Source: Salvia splendens
Taxonomy: Eukaryota; Streptophyta; Magnoliopsida; Lamiales; Lamiaceae
Direction: 5' to 3'
Assembly: GCF_004379255.2 (NCBI RefSeq)
Contig: NC_056053.1
Coordinates: 22,068,188 to 22,132,187, forward strand
Length of the DNA: 64,000 bases
Shown one piece after another: positions 22,066-33,015 of this stretch. The notes beneath the pieces are model-generated. The model made no database searches. It saw nothing but the letters and a program-made list of their open reading frames with translations, and had not been told where the DNA came from. Each line of letters opens with the position of its first letter. Positions within the stretch are counted from its first letter, which is position 1. A program made the translations under genes and the position numbers.

Positions 22066-23973
22066 TCAAGGTGGGTCATGAATTAAGAGCACGAGTGTCT
22101 CGTCCAAGGTGAAAGTGCTCTCAAAAACTCCAAGGTCAAAAATACGAACCCCTTTCATCGCACCAAAGTAGGACACTAATTCTCTTCCGTAATAGCTATC
22201 ATTGTACCCAATAAGGATCTCCTTCCAACCGAATTGCTTGACAATTGTTGCATCAACGAAGTAACCATCCACAATCGTCTCTGGATAATCATCGACAACG
22301 CTCTCTGATCCATCCTTTGTGCTAGCCACCTCTCTCACCAATGCATCAACTCCTTTAAGAGCTACTAACTTCCTTATAAAACCACGAGAATCACTCCAAT
22401 AAGAACATGAGTGACTCCTTCTCAAGGTGGATGTACTCTCAAAATCTCCTGGGTCGAAAACACACACTCCTTTCTTCTCGCCAAACTGAAGAAGTTCACG
22501 TCCCCATCGTGTTGAAGCAGTAGAGAGAGTCGACGACATCGCCCATGTTACGTAAATATCAGAATGCCTCCAGAATGCTCTTGGGTCTCGGCCAGAACAA
22601 GACAAGGATACTTCGTGACCCAATCTGGACTTGCGTGCATATCCGACGGAGTTCACAGCTGACTCGCGGCTTTTGCGCGTGTTTGGAGCAGCGACAGCGG
22701 CTGAAGTTACTCGCAACAGTGACCGCTTGTTCGTGACAGCAGTGCTGATCCGTGACAGCAGCGAGTCCACGGCAGAAGCATTAGCAGCACGGCTGGAGCA
22801 GGTCGTTCGGTCAGGCGGCACTTTCAAACCTCTTTCCCTTGTATCATCTAAAGTAATGCTTAGCAGTTCAAAATGTTGGTTTCCTAGAGCAGCTGCTGCA
22901 TCGTCCTTTCCATAATCAATTTCATGAAACCTCTTGTTACATCCCGCCTCCATAGTCTTGTAAACTATCAAATCCTCAAGATTCGGTGGAATAGAGGATG
23001 CGTAAGCATGCTTCCTATACTCCTCCATATTCTGTCGAGCCATCTTTTCATCAAGAACAATGCTAGAGTCCAATATGCAATATGCACCTACATAAACTGG
23101 TTCACTCGTAGCAGTCTTTGAATTCTCAACAATATAGGGGATCCCAAGATTGACCTGATCAAATACACAAGAACTTGCCTCCTCAAAGAAGGCCGAAGCA
23201 AATACCTCCTCGGTAATAGTTTCCGAATTCTCATAGCAATTTATTGTATCAAAACCAATTCCATTAGAAATAATATTGTTGGTCGATTCCATAGTTGGAG
23301 GCTGATCAACCAACTGATCATCATCAACAACATGTGAAACCTCATCCTCTAATTCGGGAGCAAAGTGGGTAGTCTCCACACCTACGTTATATGCTTCCCA
23401 AATCGTATCACACGAGACATCATCAACGCTGCAGAAAGTTGGCGCTGCATCAGTTATTGAAGAATCCAACGTGACTTCTTTCGGTGCATCAACAATAGGC
23501 TCAGATTGATGGACATTGTCCACCATATGTGAATCACCCTCAAGTAACTCCGGAGTAAAACGATGATAGACCGCCACCAAGAAATCCTCCCACGAACCAT
23601 CAATGTCAGTTTTTTGATAATTATGAAACCAATCGGTCGCCGGCGGATCGAACAAGTATTTCGTGAGATATAGACGATCATCGAGCGGAGTGTAGTCGTG
23701 GTTGTAATACTCTTGGACCTTACAGATCCAATCTAGGGCATTCTCTCCATCGAAACGTGGTGCTTTGAGGCGTGGCATGGAATAAGACTTGAAACCCATC
23801 GGTTCCTGAGTTACCGACGGAGGGGGCGACCAACGCTGCGGAGGTGAACCCTCGGCAAGGCTTTCCCGCACCTCCACGGTATGCTGCCCGAACTTGGCTA
23901 GAAATTCGCCATGAGCAACAACTAGACGGCGTAAGTCCATGAGAATCTCGAGAGCATGTTGTTGTGATTCCAT
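22066..23973 (-). CDS. gag-like ORF of the non-autonomous LTR element (635 aa)
   Basis: ATG at 23973 (MESQQHALEILMDLRRLVVA); the frame extends further upstream without an ATG. Residues ~75-145 form a retrotransposon-gag domain (LKAPRFDGENALDWICKVQE, then TDWFHNYQ, WEDFLVAVYHRF). The remaining ~490 residues show no protease, RT or zinc knuckle. The C-terminus contains a duplicated motif: GRELLQFGEKKGVCVFDPGD and GRELVSYFGAMKGVRIFDLG, each followed by FEST(S/F)TL. The stop at 22066-22068 falls just before a typical gypsy tail (LEGKVVFNGG) lying in another frame, so the original ORF end was lost by a frameshift. Function of the middle part unknown. Confidence 0.7.
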   Translation of the reverse strand: MESQQHALEILMDLRRLVVAHGEFLAKFGQHTVEVRESLAEGSPPQRWSPPPSVTQEPMGFKSYSMPRLKAPRFDGENALDWICKVQEYYNHDYTPLDDRLYLTKYLFDPPATDWFHNYQKTDIDGSWEDFLVAVYHRFTPELLEGDSHMVDNVHQSEPIVDAPKEVTLDSSITDAAPTFCSVDDVSCDTIWEAYNVGVETTHFAPELEDEVSHVVDDDQLVDQPPTMESTNNIISNGIGFDTINCYENSETITEEVFASAFFEEASSCVFDQVNLGIPYIVENSKTATSEPVYVGAYCILDSSIVLDEKMARQNMEEYRKHAYASSIPPNLEDLIVYKTMEAGCNKRFHEIDYGKDDAAAALGNQHFELLSITLDDTRERGLKVPPDRTTCSSRAANASAVDSLLSRISTAVTNKRSLLRVTSAAVAAPNTRKSRESAVNSVGYARKSRLGHEVSLSCSGRDPRAFWRHSDIYVTWAMSSTLSTASTRWGRELLQFGEKKGVCVFDPGDFESTSTLRRSHSCSYWSDSRGFIRKLVALKGVDALVREVASTKDGSESVVDDYPETIVDGYFVDATIVKQFGWKEILIGYNDSYYGRELVSYFGAMKGVRIFDLGVFESTFTLDETLVLLIHDPP

Positions 23974-24154
23974 AGTTCGTGCAGAATCTGGCGTAAGTGT
24001 GACTTGGATAGAATGGTGGGTTGTGCGTGTGAGGGAGTTGAAAAATAGAATTTGAGGGAGAGCGGTTTTGATGAGAAAAAGAAAAGGCGTCTGGTTGGAA
24101 AAAAAAAAGAGAATTTGATGTGATGGAGGAAGAGTAAACAATGAAAGCACCAAT

Positions 24155-24506
24155 TGATAGACCCTTGGTCTATCGGACTAGAGCACCAATAATTTATAGG
24201 GAAACGACGAACAAGATAAGAACAAAATAAACCCTAGTTGAGGTGTTAGGGGGCGATTTCCGCCAGAACCGGGAATGAGAACAAGTAATTAACTTTATTT
24301 CTCAATGTTTCAAAATGCTAGAGAATTCTATAATTTATAGAATTCTAAACCCTAAACATATCTTGCTAATCAAGAAAGATAATTAAAATAAAAGATTACA
24401 AAAGATATGGAATATAACTAACTAAAATAAAAGATACTAAATCAAATAAAATAAAAGATACTGGAGATGATTTTTTGCGAGATTCACTAAATCGAGGACC
24501 CTATCA
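24155..24506 (-). repeat. LTR (5' LTR in element orientation)
   Basis: 352 bp; adjoined on the left by the PBS-like sequence and on the right by TSD CCCTG. Confidence 0.92.
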
Positions 24507-24511
24507 CCCTG

Positions 24512-24738
24512 ACGCCGGCACGAGCAGTTCCCAACGCCGGCCGCAAGGAAGGAAGAAGGCGACGACCAACCGTTGTCGCGCCGAGACTCCATCCGCCCCC
24601 GCTCCCGCTCCCTTTGTGCCACCTCAATCCCCCACCAACTCGTTGTGGACACTTTTGGCGCAACTCAATTTGGCTGATAGGTCTCAGATAACTCCCGAGC
24701 AAGTTGATTCACATTTGGCAATGATACGGGGTCTCTGA
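24512..24738 (+). pseudogene. Harbinger ORF1, 3' part
   Basis: Joins in frame to the codons before 21679 when the LTR element and one CCCTG are removed (Gly-Ser-Pro-Asp-Ala-Gly). It encodes a basic, Pro-rich tail (QRRPQGRKKATTNRC) ending LTPEQVD-type sequence and TGA at 24736-24738. A TTAGGATTTTAATTATG unit follows, as in the other family members. Confidence 0.8.
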
Positions 24739-25143
24739 AAAATATTGGGGATAGGGCCAGATGACTAGTCTTCCATGTGGGTATTTTTAATTATGTAATT
24801 TTTCATTTTTAGGATTTTAATTATGTATTTTTTTAAATTTTTTTGTAATTTGTAATAGTATTCCAAGTATTTTTAATGCATTTTAATATTATAGAAATGA
24901 TTTTATTTAAAATGAATAATAGAATGATGAGACCTTTGAGCATGTCCTTGCGGAAGAGTATAAATGTGAGGGTTGTGCTATTAGAGAAGAGCATGAAGTA
25001 AAAAATTAATAAAAGTGGGTCTAGACCTACTTCCAAGCTCTTGCCTAAGAGCATAAATGAGGATGCTCTTATCTACTTACAATCTCCGGCAAATAAGGAT
25101 TCGGTGAAGTAAGAAAATTATACTATAAAGATTTAATGAAATA

Positions 25144-25372
25144 AAATAAAGAGTATAAAGCATCCACGATGCTAATTAGTAATTAGCCATGACCACAATT
25201 TGCAATTATCATGTTAGCTTTTTTTCCGTTTCGATCCTAACAACTGCAATACGTACCCAGTAGAGTCAATCCAAATAAAGAGTATAAAGCATCCACAATT
25301 TGAAATTATCATGTTAGCTTTTTTTTCATTTCAATCCTAACGACTGCAATATACGGTACAATCAATCCATTT
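25144..25372. repeat. imperfect tandem duplication (~130 bp unit)
   Basis: AATAAAGAGTATAAAGCATCCAC, then CAATTTG(C/A)AATTATCATGTTAG and a T run with ATCCTAAC(A/G)ACTGCAATA occur twice in order; the first copy carries an extra ~30 bp. Confidence 0.75.
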
Positions 25373-25786
25373 CCATCAAATTTTCAGCCATAACTCAATT
25401 TCAAAATTTAATTTGGCCAAAGTTCATAGTTTTAGGAAGTAATATCCCTAAAAGAAATTTCTCAAACCACTATCGAGATGAAACCAGGGACGGAGCCAGG
25501 ATTTGACGAGAGGAGGGGCAAAAATATTTCATATTTGTTAGGATGACAAGGGGCATTTAAAAGAGAATTTAAAATAAATTTTAAATTTGAAGAAAAATTC
25601 CATAAGTATAGATTTTTGAGGAGGGGCAAATGCCCCACCAATTATCCAAGTAGATCTGCCCATGGTCATGGAACGGTGGGTGGCCAGATAGAATCGAGGG
25701 TGCAATACAATCTTGTTTGGGCGCACGTCTGGGTGGCTGCGTTGCGGGTGTCATGAGGACAATAAATGTGCTTTGGCTAGAAATTA

Positions 25787-25936
25787 CTCCCTCCGTCCAT
25801 CAATAAGTGTCCCATTTTACTACTTTCGTCCATCCACCAATATATATCTCATTGCTATTATTCTCTCTTACTTTTCAACACAATTTCTTAATTTTCGTGC
25901 AAAAAAATTGACTCAACTTAATTAGAACGGAGGGAA
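25787..25936. mobile_element. Stowaway-like MITE (~150 bp)
   Basis: Left CTCCCTCCGTCCATCAATAAG after TA, right AGAACGGAGGGAA before TA. The arms are imperfect. Confidence 0.7.
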
Positions 25937-25937
25937 T

Positions 25938-27083
25938 ATATTTTTTTAAATTCGTGCTAAATCAAATTGACCTTATATTAGTGGACCGAGGGACTATTAA
26001 AATAGTGAGATTTTATTAAATTACAATATTGAAAATAGAGAATATATTTCGATGTTGATCCTTCTATCTTTTTCATAAATGTATTTAAGGAATTAAAGAC
26101 TAAGATTTGTTAGTTGGAATTAAATTAGAATCGAGATTTGATTGCGAGAATCTTTTGAGTGGGACTCAAATCTAAAGTGTTAGATACTGATGACGTCATG
26201 TTTGGCAACAAAAAACACGTGTCTTGTTCAGCGGTCTTTCCTCATCTTCTTTTCAAGCCGCCGGTTTTTCTCATTTTCATTGACCCGGTCTCCGGTTTAG
26301 TTTTCAACCCAGTCTCCGGTTTACTTTTACTCCTTTTAATGATTTTTTTCTCGAATCTTCATGCTCATAGTCAACTAAATTCGGCTTATTTTTCCATATA
26401 GAAATCTAGAAAATTAGATTCGATCCCTATTTTTCTATGTGTAATGAATGATTGAACGTGTATTATGTGTTTGATTTTCATATTTTTTTACTTCTATTCT
26501 ACGTGACTAAGGTGCGATTTTTCAACTTCATTATTCAAAAGAGTGAGATTTCATTATAAAGTGTGGCCCAATCTCATTCAGCGAATCTGAAAAAATATTA
26601 TCACAAATGTCTAAAAAGTATTAATCATATTTATATTACTGTTAACTTTTTTAAAAAAAAATTATCCCTTAAACCTTGAAGGTATAACTTTTTGAAATTT
26701 ATACTTATAACTTTTTCAAAGTTTTATTGTAGTATATAAAAATATAATGTGCAAATATATATATGTAGATAATAAACAAATACACTTGTATTTTTTCAGT
26801 ATATTTAGTTTAGATTTGAAAGCAGGGATTACCAAATTAAAATCATGAATAAACTAGTGACTTTTAGTTTTGATTAGGGTCTCACAAGAAAGTCCCAACA
26901 ATTATACATATATAAAACCTCATCAATAAAATGCCTTTTAATTATAGTGGAGCAAGCTTTGATGTTGCACACTATTTATATTTTACCATCTTGGCACTTA
27001 TTTTATCTATGTGCTTACATGTTCAAAACACATACTTCAAAACACATACTTCAATAGTAATGAAATTTTGAAGTAATTAAATA
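25938..27083. other. AT-rich intergenic DNA
   Basis: No gene seen. The 80-codon open frame at 26159-26401 lacks an ATG start and a domain. Confidence 0.5.
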
Positions 27084-27312
27084 TTCCATCCGTCCCAACT
27101 AAGTTGATACAAAATTTTTGGGCACAAAGATTAAGAAATTGTGTTAAAAAATATGAGAAATGAATAAAGTAAGAAATATATAGAGAGTGTAAAGTAGGTG
27201 ATGGAATAAGAGTGCTTGGATGTTTTGATTTTAGTCAAATTAAAAAGAAAATGACTCAACTTAATTGAAACGTCTCAAAAAATACGACTCAACTTAATTG
27301 GGACGTAGGGAG
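27084..27312. mobile_element. Stowaway-like MITE (229 bp)
   Basis: TTCCATCCGTCCCAACTAAG at the left and CTTAATTGGGACGTAGGGAG at the right are inverted; TA dinucleotides flank at 27082-27083 and 27313-27314. Confidence 0.75.
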
Positions 27313-27857
27313 TACAAGATTTAATGAAGCAACTCCTGTCTTTGAGTATGAATAATGATGATACTTGCAAGCTTGAAAGAAAATTTTAATCATTTTACTA
27401 ATCAAGAATCCAAGATGTATTGTTGAATTGAAGTGAGTTGAGACATTAGTGTTGAGTCAAGTCAACTACTAGCTATAAAAGAAGGGTTGAAGGTCTAGAC
27501 CAATTCAAATTATTTTGACATCTTCTGCATTGCTACAGAAGAAAGAAGACATTTCGTGATTTATTTGAAATTTTGCTGATGCCTTATAAGAGTGTCCACT
27601 ATAAGGTGGACACGCCCAATAGCCCCGCCCCAGTTTTTGTCTATAGCCCCAGTTTTGTTGTCCATAGTCCCAAAATTCTATTTCCGCCACTATAGTGGAC
27701 ACCTCCAATAGCCCAAAATTTTATAAATAAAATAATCGCATTATAAATAAATAGAAAACTAGGTAATTATTAGAGCCGAATATTCGTTGTATTTCAAACC
27801 GGTAAAATGTTACAACGAATATGTAAAATAAAATACAACTAAAAATTCCGCCACCGC

Positions 27858-29271
27858 CTACTCGGTGTCGGAGTCGGCTTCCTCGTCGTCGTCTTCTTCT
27901 CCTTCTCCTCCTTCTCTCTCGCTGCTGCCGGCCGCGGTTTCCCCAGGAGCATTATCAACAGACCCCAGTCGACTCTCAATCCGAGTGATGAGCCGCTTGT
28001 AGACGTTCCTGAGGTACGGGTCAGTTTCCCCTGCGTATTTGCTGCATACGTCTTGCAGTTGTTGCATCAACTGCACGTCTATGGTATTGGCCAATACCTC
28101 GTGGGGTTGCACCGTGGGCAGTGGGATTGGGGCAGACTGGGGGAAGCGCGATCCGGACGCGGCCGCCGATATGTGGGAGGCACTTCTACCCCCTCTGGCG
28201 CTGCGGATAGAGGCTTGTTGTCCCGGGGGCCGTCGTCGCCTTATGTGAGTCGCGGCTGACTCTTCTACTTGCTCGTCGGACTGCTCGAACTCGTGCGAGC
28301 CGCTCCCACTGCTGTATTGCCCGGCAAGGTTGTACCTTGTGCGCTTCGGGCCAGGAGCTGTGCCCACCTCTTGCGCGACGATCGACCTGAATTTCGGACT
28401 ATCCGCGAGGACAAGATACTCCTCCCACAAGGTGAACTTCGGCTGGCCCGTCTTGCGGTATTGGCCCTCCGACAGGGTCTTCACATCAGCTGCGCTTCGG
28501 CCACTCTCGGCGTGGCGAAGGTTGTTCTCGTAGATGGACGCGAACAGCTTGGTAGCCCGCAGAATCCTACCGACCTTTTTTCGGATCTGTTCTGGGTCGC
28601 GTTTCTCAGCGCAGTCGGGCTTGAATTCCTCGTATGCCCCACTGACGCGCCTCCAAAAGCTCCCCGAATCCTGATCGGTGCCCACCACGGGGTCCGAAGT
28701 GATAGAATCCCTCGCCTTCGCCACGGCAATGCTCTCGGCTTTGGTGTATGGCTTGCCGCGGCTGGACCCCTCGCCACGGCTAACGCCGGCGTCACTGGCC
28801 GAGCTACTCGCAATGCCAGCCCAGCTGCCCGAGCGTCCACGACTGCCGCCGGTGCCACGACTGCCGCCTCCGCCCCTACCGCCACCAGGGCCCCGGCGTG
28901 TCTGGGATGCCGCCAGAACTGAGCAGACCCATCATAGTATCAAATGCGTCTTGATCTGCTTCGGTGATCGGAGATTGGCTGGCTTGGAAAGGGGAACCCG
29001 GCCGCGGCTGGTGAAGCGCGTCTAGGTTGGGTCTGTAATCCCCAAATGCGGAACGACTCAGATTCCGCTGTAAAGGAGGCGGCGTTGGAGAAGACCTCCA
29101 CGGCTGAGATGGATGAAGGGGTGGACTCGATGCCCACGGTGGGGGAGATTGATTCCAATTCCAATACTGGGACGGAGTCCCGCCATATCCGGCAAAACCC
29201 GACGGCTGTGATGGATTGGTGTCATATCCCGATTCCTCAGAGTCGGGTGAGTCGTCGTTTCCTCGATTCAT
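27858..29271 (-). pseudogene. Harbinger ORF1-type Myb/SANT-like protein, frameshifted
   Basis: ATG at 29271 (MNRGNDDSPDSEESGYDTNP), preceded by a TATA box on the minus strand (TATAAATA, 29349-29356). The first frame runs to a TAG near 28880. A single-base frame change near 28890-28900 brings in a Gly/Arg-rich linker and then KPYTKAESIAVAKARDSITS, SFWRRVSGAYEEFKP and KVGRILRATKLFASIYENNL, the trihelix-like core of PIF ORF1 proteins, followed by a KFTLWEEYLVLADSPKF block, an RRRR basic patch and an acidic tail (EEDDDEEADSDTE, stop 27858-27860). With one frameshift it is only lightly damaged. GC content is far above that of its surroundings. Confidence 0.8.
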
Positions 29272-29389
29272 TTTTTTAGAGAGTAGTTGTGTGGATAGTG
29301 AGTGGATGGATTTTGTGAAAATGGTAAAAATAAGTAGAGGTGGTGTGGTATTTATAGAGGGGATGGTGGAAAAACGTCAAATTTCTCGT

Positions 29390-29830
29390 TGCCGGCGAAA
29401 TCGCCGCGGCGGTTCAATGCACTATAGCCGCCGCGCCTATAGGCGCGGCTATACACCCCTCGGCGCGACATCGCCCCGCACACGGCGATCGCGCGTCCGC
29501 CGCGTCTCCCACCCCTCGCCGCGTCCAGCCCGCGGCTATCTACCTTCTCCACTATAATCCGCGGCCCCACCGCCGCGCCGCGCACGCTCTTATAAGAGTG
29601 TCCACCATGGGACGCTCGCGGCTATAGCCGCGGGTTGGGGCGGTGGACGGGCGGTTTATAGTGGCGAGCGCGTCCGCCCCGGGGGTGGACGCGGCGGACG
29701 TGGCGGGGGTGGGCGGACGACGATCGCCGGGTTCGGGGCGAAGACGCGGCGGGGGTGGGCATAGCCGCGCCTATAGGCGCGGCGATTATAGTGGGGGCAT
29801 TAGCCGCGGCGCATGCGGCGGAATTTTTTT
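29390..29830. repeat. GC-rich imperfect palindrome centred on TTATAA (29590-29595)
   Basis: Arms of about 200 bp diverge from TTATAA. Both carry GCGCCTATAGGCGCGGC (about 29434 and 29772), CCGCGGCTAT-type blocks, CGGCGATCG and CCACTATAA/TTATAGTGG. GAGTGTCCACCATGG right of the centre resembles the element's own terminus, suggesting two Harbinger ends joined head to head. Confidence 0.65.
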
Positions 29831-30271
29831 GATAGTTTAAAATGGAGGTTTAAAATGGAGGTTCTGATAGTTTAAAATGGAGGTTTGAAATGATGAGAGA
29901 GAATTTGTTCAGCCAATTTTGATAGTTTAAAATGGAGGTTTTGATCCGCTTTTAGATTTAAATTTAGTCTAATTTTACGATGAAATATGATTAATTATTC
30001 GTTGTATAATTTTACCGGTTTGCAATACAACGAATATTCGGCCCTAATTACCTTGTTTTCTAGTTATTTACACTGCAATTATTTAAATTACACTTGATTA
30101 AAACTAAAAATATTTTAAAATAAAAATTGATTATAAAATTTGGGGGCTATTGGAGGTGTCCACTATAGTGGCGGAAATAGAATTTTGGGGCTGTGGACAA
30201 AAAACTGGGGCTATGGACAAAAAACTGGGGCGTGGCTATTGGGCGTGTCCGCCTTATAGTGGACACCCTAA

Positions 30272-31578
30272 GTGATACTTAAGAATATAGATGTAGGTAG
30301 TGTATAAAAATACTTTCAGTAACTAAATTCGAGTAATAACTAGAGACCAAATCTGATTAACCATTAGATTAAAACTGGAAGGACGACATTATGAATACAT
30401 TTTTAGTTACCAATTAGGTCATTATAAGATCATCTTACTTCAGGTGAATGGTACCGTAATGAACAAAAACGATCTAAAAATAACATTATATATTATAAGC
30501 TAAATCGATCTAAAAATAATCTAATTGATATCTGAAAATGACTTTTGTGTTCGGGTATGTAGCAACACATTAGAATTTAGTTATTGAATTTAGTTTTGAT
30601 GAATTTTATTAAAGTTTGTTGGAGATTATAAAAATAATTTAATAGGTTTAAAATTAGTATTCTACAATATTTTTTGAGCCCACTCCATACTAGCAAGATA
30701 CACCTATTTGGTTAACTTCTTCAGTTTCATTTCATACTATATATGTTTTCCAACACTAGAATATTATGTCCACAAAAAAAAGCAAATTTTCATTTTTGAT
30801 TTTTCACTAAAATTGTTTTTAATCTATTTATAGTAGTAAGGTTTTCTCTCTAATTCATAATTCACGATCATTTTAATAATTTTTTCTCTATTTTTTAAAA
30901 TATTTTATCGTTTTTATATTAAAATTCATGTTATCAAATAGTATTAAGATTATTTTTAAATTATACAGAGATGGGAATAGATTTATTGAATTCTTTAACT
31001 ATATTTAGATAGAGAAAAGAAGAATTGAATGCAAAGGTCTAGTCAATCAAAGCTCAAGATCCAAGGCTAGTCAACTAGAAATGACCACTCAATTTCATTT
31101 TTCACTATTTCCTTTTTTAACCTTTTTCCCACCAGGATTTTCACCTCAGCAGACATGAAATCAGACCGAATTTCACACGGCAACCATTGCCCGTACACCG
31201 CTGTCCCAAAATCATTATTAAACCAACCAGATTTTGCCACCAATTTTTTTTATTGTGTTTCAAGAGTTGAAACTGTCAGATGCAAGCGACAAGTCGGATA
31301 TAATTCGAACTAGATTTGCAAAGATTTCCCCTGTCTCTGCTTTTTGTCTTTTCGTTTCCCTAAAGCAGATCTCTTTCTCTCTCTGTGATCTTCCAATCCC
31401 ACCATTCATTGCCACCGCCCCATATATATATACAAAACTCTGCCCTTCTTTTCCCGAACGTATATTCTTCCGCTCCCAGGCATTTATTGTTGCAATCGAG
31501 CTGTGGGAGATTTCACTCATAATTTCTAGATTGATTTAAGGCAGCTGAGGTGTTTGTGGAAAAGCCCACAAGACGAAA
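30272..31578. other. intergenic region and promoter of the response regulator
   Basis: AT-rich with no ORF. A TATA-like CATATATATATACAAAAC at ~31421-31438 lies about 150 bp before the ATG at 31579 and is a plausible core promoter. Confidence 0.5.
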
Positions 31579-33015
31579 ATGGCTGTTGAAGATATCGGGA
31601 GCGGTTGCTCGTCAAGCGGTGATCAAGAATTCCATGTTCTCGCGGTGGATGACAGTATTATTGATCGGAAGGTCATCGAGCGGTTGCTCAAGATTTCTTG
31701 CTGCAAAGGTGTGTGTGTTTGTGTTTTTCAGCTCTGTATGTTCCTTTGTGTTTGTGTGATTTTGCTTTGGTTGGTTGCTAAAGTTGCTTTGATTGTGATT
31801 TGCAGTGACTGCTGTGGACAGTGGGAGTAGAGCTCTGCAGTATTTGGGGATAGATGGGGAGAGAAGCTCTCTTGGATTTGATGTAAGTCGTAAGAACATA
31901 CAAAATGTTTCTCCAAATTTCTTACTTTGCTGTTCATTGTTTGGATCATCGATTTAAAAATTGAATCTTTATTCACTTGGGTTCTTGAAAAATTCTGGAT
32001 TTTGAGCTGGGTCAGTCTCAATTTTGCTTAACCTTACTCTGTAACAGAAAGATGATGTTATCTTATAACTGTGTCTTTAGCAGAATATTAGATTCTGATG
32101 TATGAGTATTTGTTTCAGGAGTTGAAGGTGAATTTGATTATTACAGACTATTCTATGCCTGGAATGACTGGATATGAGCTTCTCAAAAAGATTAAGGTTG
32201 GTGTTTTATATCTTTCGAGGGATCAAATCTGCTTCGATTCAAAACTGAGACTGTATTTGGGAGCATAAATTGTGTTTTTATCTGCATCCTTTTAGATGAT
32301 AACATGTTGTATGTCTTCCTCTTTTGACAGGGCTCCACCAAGTTGAGGCAAATACCGGTAGTGATCATGTCATCTGAGAACATTTTGGCTCGAATTGATA
32401 GGTATTTTTCTCATTGATTTAGGTCCCCTTTCTCTTGTGTTGAAGAATCTGATTTAGGTTTATTTAAGTCCATTTTGTAAGTGAGTTGAACATAGGACTG
32501 GTTCTGTTTTTTCGTAGAAAAGGCCTCTTTTTCATAGAAACCTCATTTCAATAATTGCAATTATCAGATCTGTCATCAATTAGTCTTGAATATTTACTGT
32601 ATTTGGACTAAGACTTAAATCTTCATGAATACTATTTCAAGAATTGCTATTATCAGATCTGTCATCAAGACTCTTGATTATGGATACAATTTAAGAAATT
32701 ACAAGTGCTCATTGATATTTACTGTATTTGGATTAAGCCCTAAATCCTCATGTGTTCATTTACTTGTGGTTTAGGTGTTTGGAAGAAGGTGCCGAGGACT
32801 TCTTGATGAAGCCCGTGCAGCTCTCGGATGTGGAGAGATTGAGGGATTTCATGTTGAGAGGAGGGGAGGAGGAGAGGGAGGTTGGGCGCAAGAGGAAGAC
32901 GCCCGATGATTCTTGCGACTGCCGGCCTCTCAGGAAGCGGCCGACACTGCTCGCGACCGCCTGTTCCTCGAAGTTTAGGGCCCTAGAGGAGCCTGTGATT
33001 GTGCATGAAAGTTGA
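31579..33015 (+). CDS. type-A two-component response regulator (cytokinin signalling), 5 exons, 198 aa
   Basis: Exons 31579-31708, 31806-31882, 32119-32196, 32331-32401, 32775-33015; all introns GT-AG and frames join exactly (597 nt). A single receiver domain spans residues ~18-143: the acidic pair in VLAVDDS (D24, D25), the phosphoacceptor D79 in [19 protein letters not shown], and K131 in FLMKPV. A short basic tail (GRKRKTPDD ... PLRKRPTL) follows, with no GARP DNA-binding domain, which defines type-A rather than type-B. Such proteins take phosphate from His-phosphotransfer proteins and dampen cytokinin output in nucleus and cytosol. The SRALQYLG and [15 protein letters not shown] blocks suggest the ARR3/4-ARR5/6/7/15 side rather than ARR8/9, but the exact orthologue is not settled. 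Every key residue is present and the gene looks functional. Confidence 0.93.

Larger units (their letters stand above)
21684..24506 (-). mobile_element. non-autonomous gag-only LTR retrotransposon (2.8 kb)
   Basis: 352-bp LTRs at 21684-22035 and 24155-24506 (TGATAGACCCTTGG ... GACCCTATCA) differ at about three sites. The 5-bp TSD CCCTG lies at 21679-21683 and 24507-24511. Transcription is on the minus strand: the PBS-like TTGGTGCTTTCATTG lies next to the right LTR and a purine tract (GGCGGGAGAGT on minus) next to the left LTR. One long ORF has gag similarity at its start; no protease, RT or integrase is present. This matches the TR-GAG class of parasitic elements. Confidence 0.9.
20486..25068 (+). 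mobile_element. PIF/Harbinger ORF1 element carrying a nested LTR element
   Basis: TIR GAGCATCCCCATCGTTGCTC at the left and the inverse of ...AATGAGGATGCTC at the right, with TTA on both sides (20483-20485, 25069-25071). A TATA box TATAAATA at 20790-20797 precedes the ORF1 remnant. The LTR element 21684-24506 plus one TSD copy interrupts it. Without the insert the element is about 1.75 kb. No transposase is present, so it is non-autonomous. Confidence 0.85.
27590..30268 (-). mobile_element. composite PIF/Harbinger element with ~240-bp inverted ends
   Basis: The left GAGTGTCCACTATAAGG and right CCTTATAGTGGACACCC ends are inverted, and similarity extends ~240 bp inward on each side (27590-27830 against 30000-30268), including CCGCCACTATAGTGGACACC and ATATTCGTTGTATT blocks. 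TAA flanks both ends (27587-27589, 30269-30271). It contains a minus-strand ORF1 remnant and a GC-rich palindrome; no transposase. Confidence 0.85.

Noticed and set aside
25485..25650. GGGACGGAGCCAGGATTT and GAGGGGCAAATGCCCC motifs typical of a plant transposon end
   Set aside because: Only one end is visible; too little to call an element.
28269..28922. 217-codon plus-strand frame
   Set aside because: Antisense of the GC-rich Harbinger ORF1, which has a recognisable trihelix-like core.
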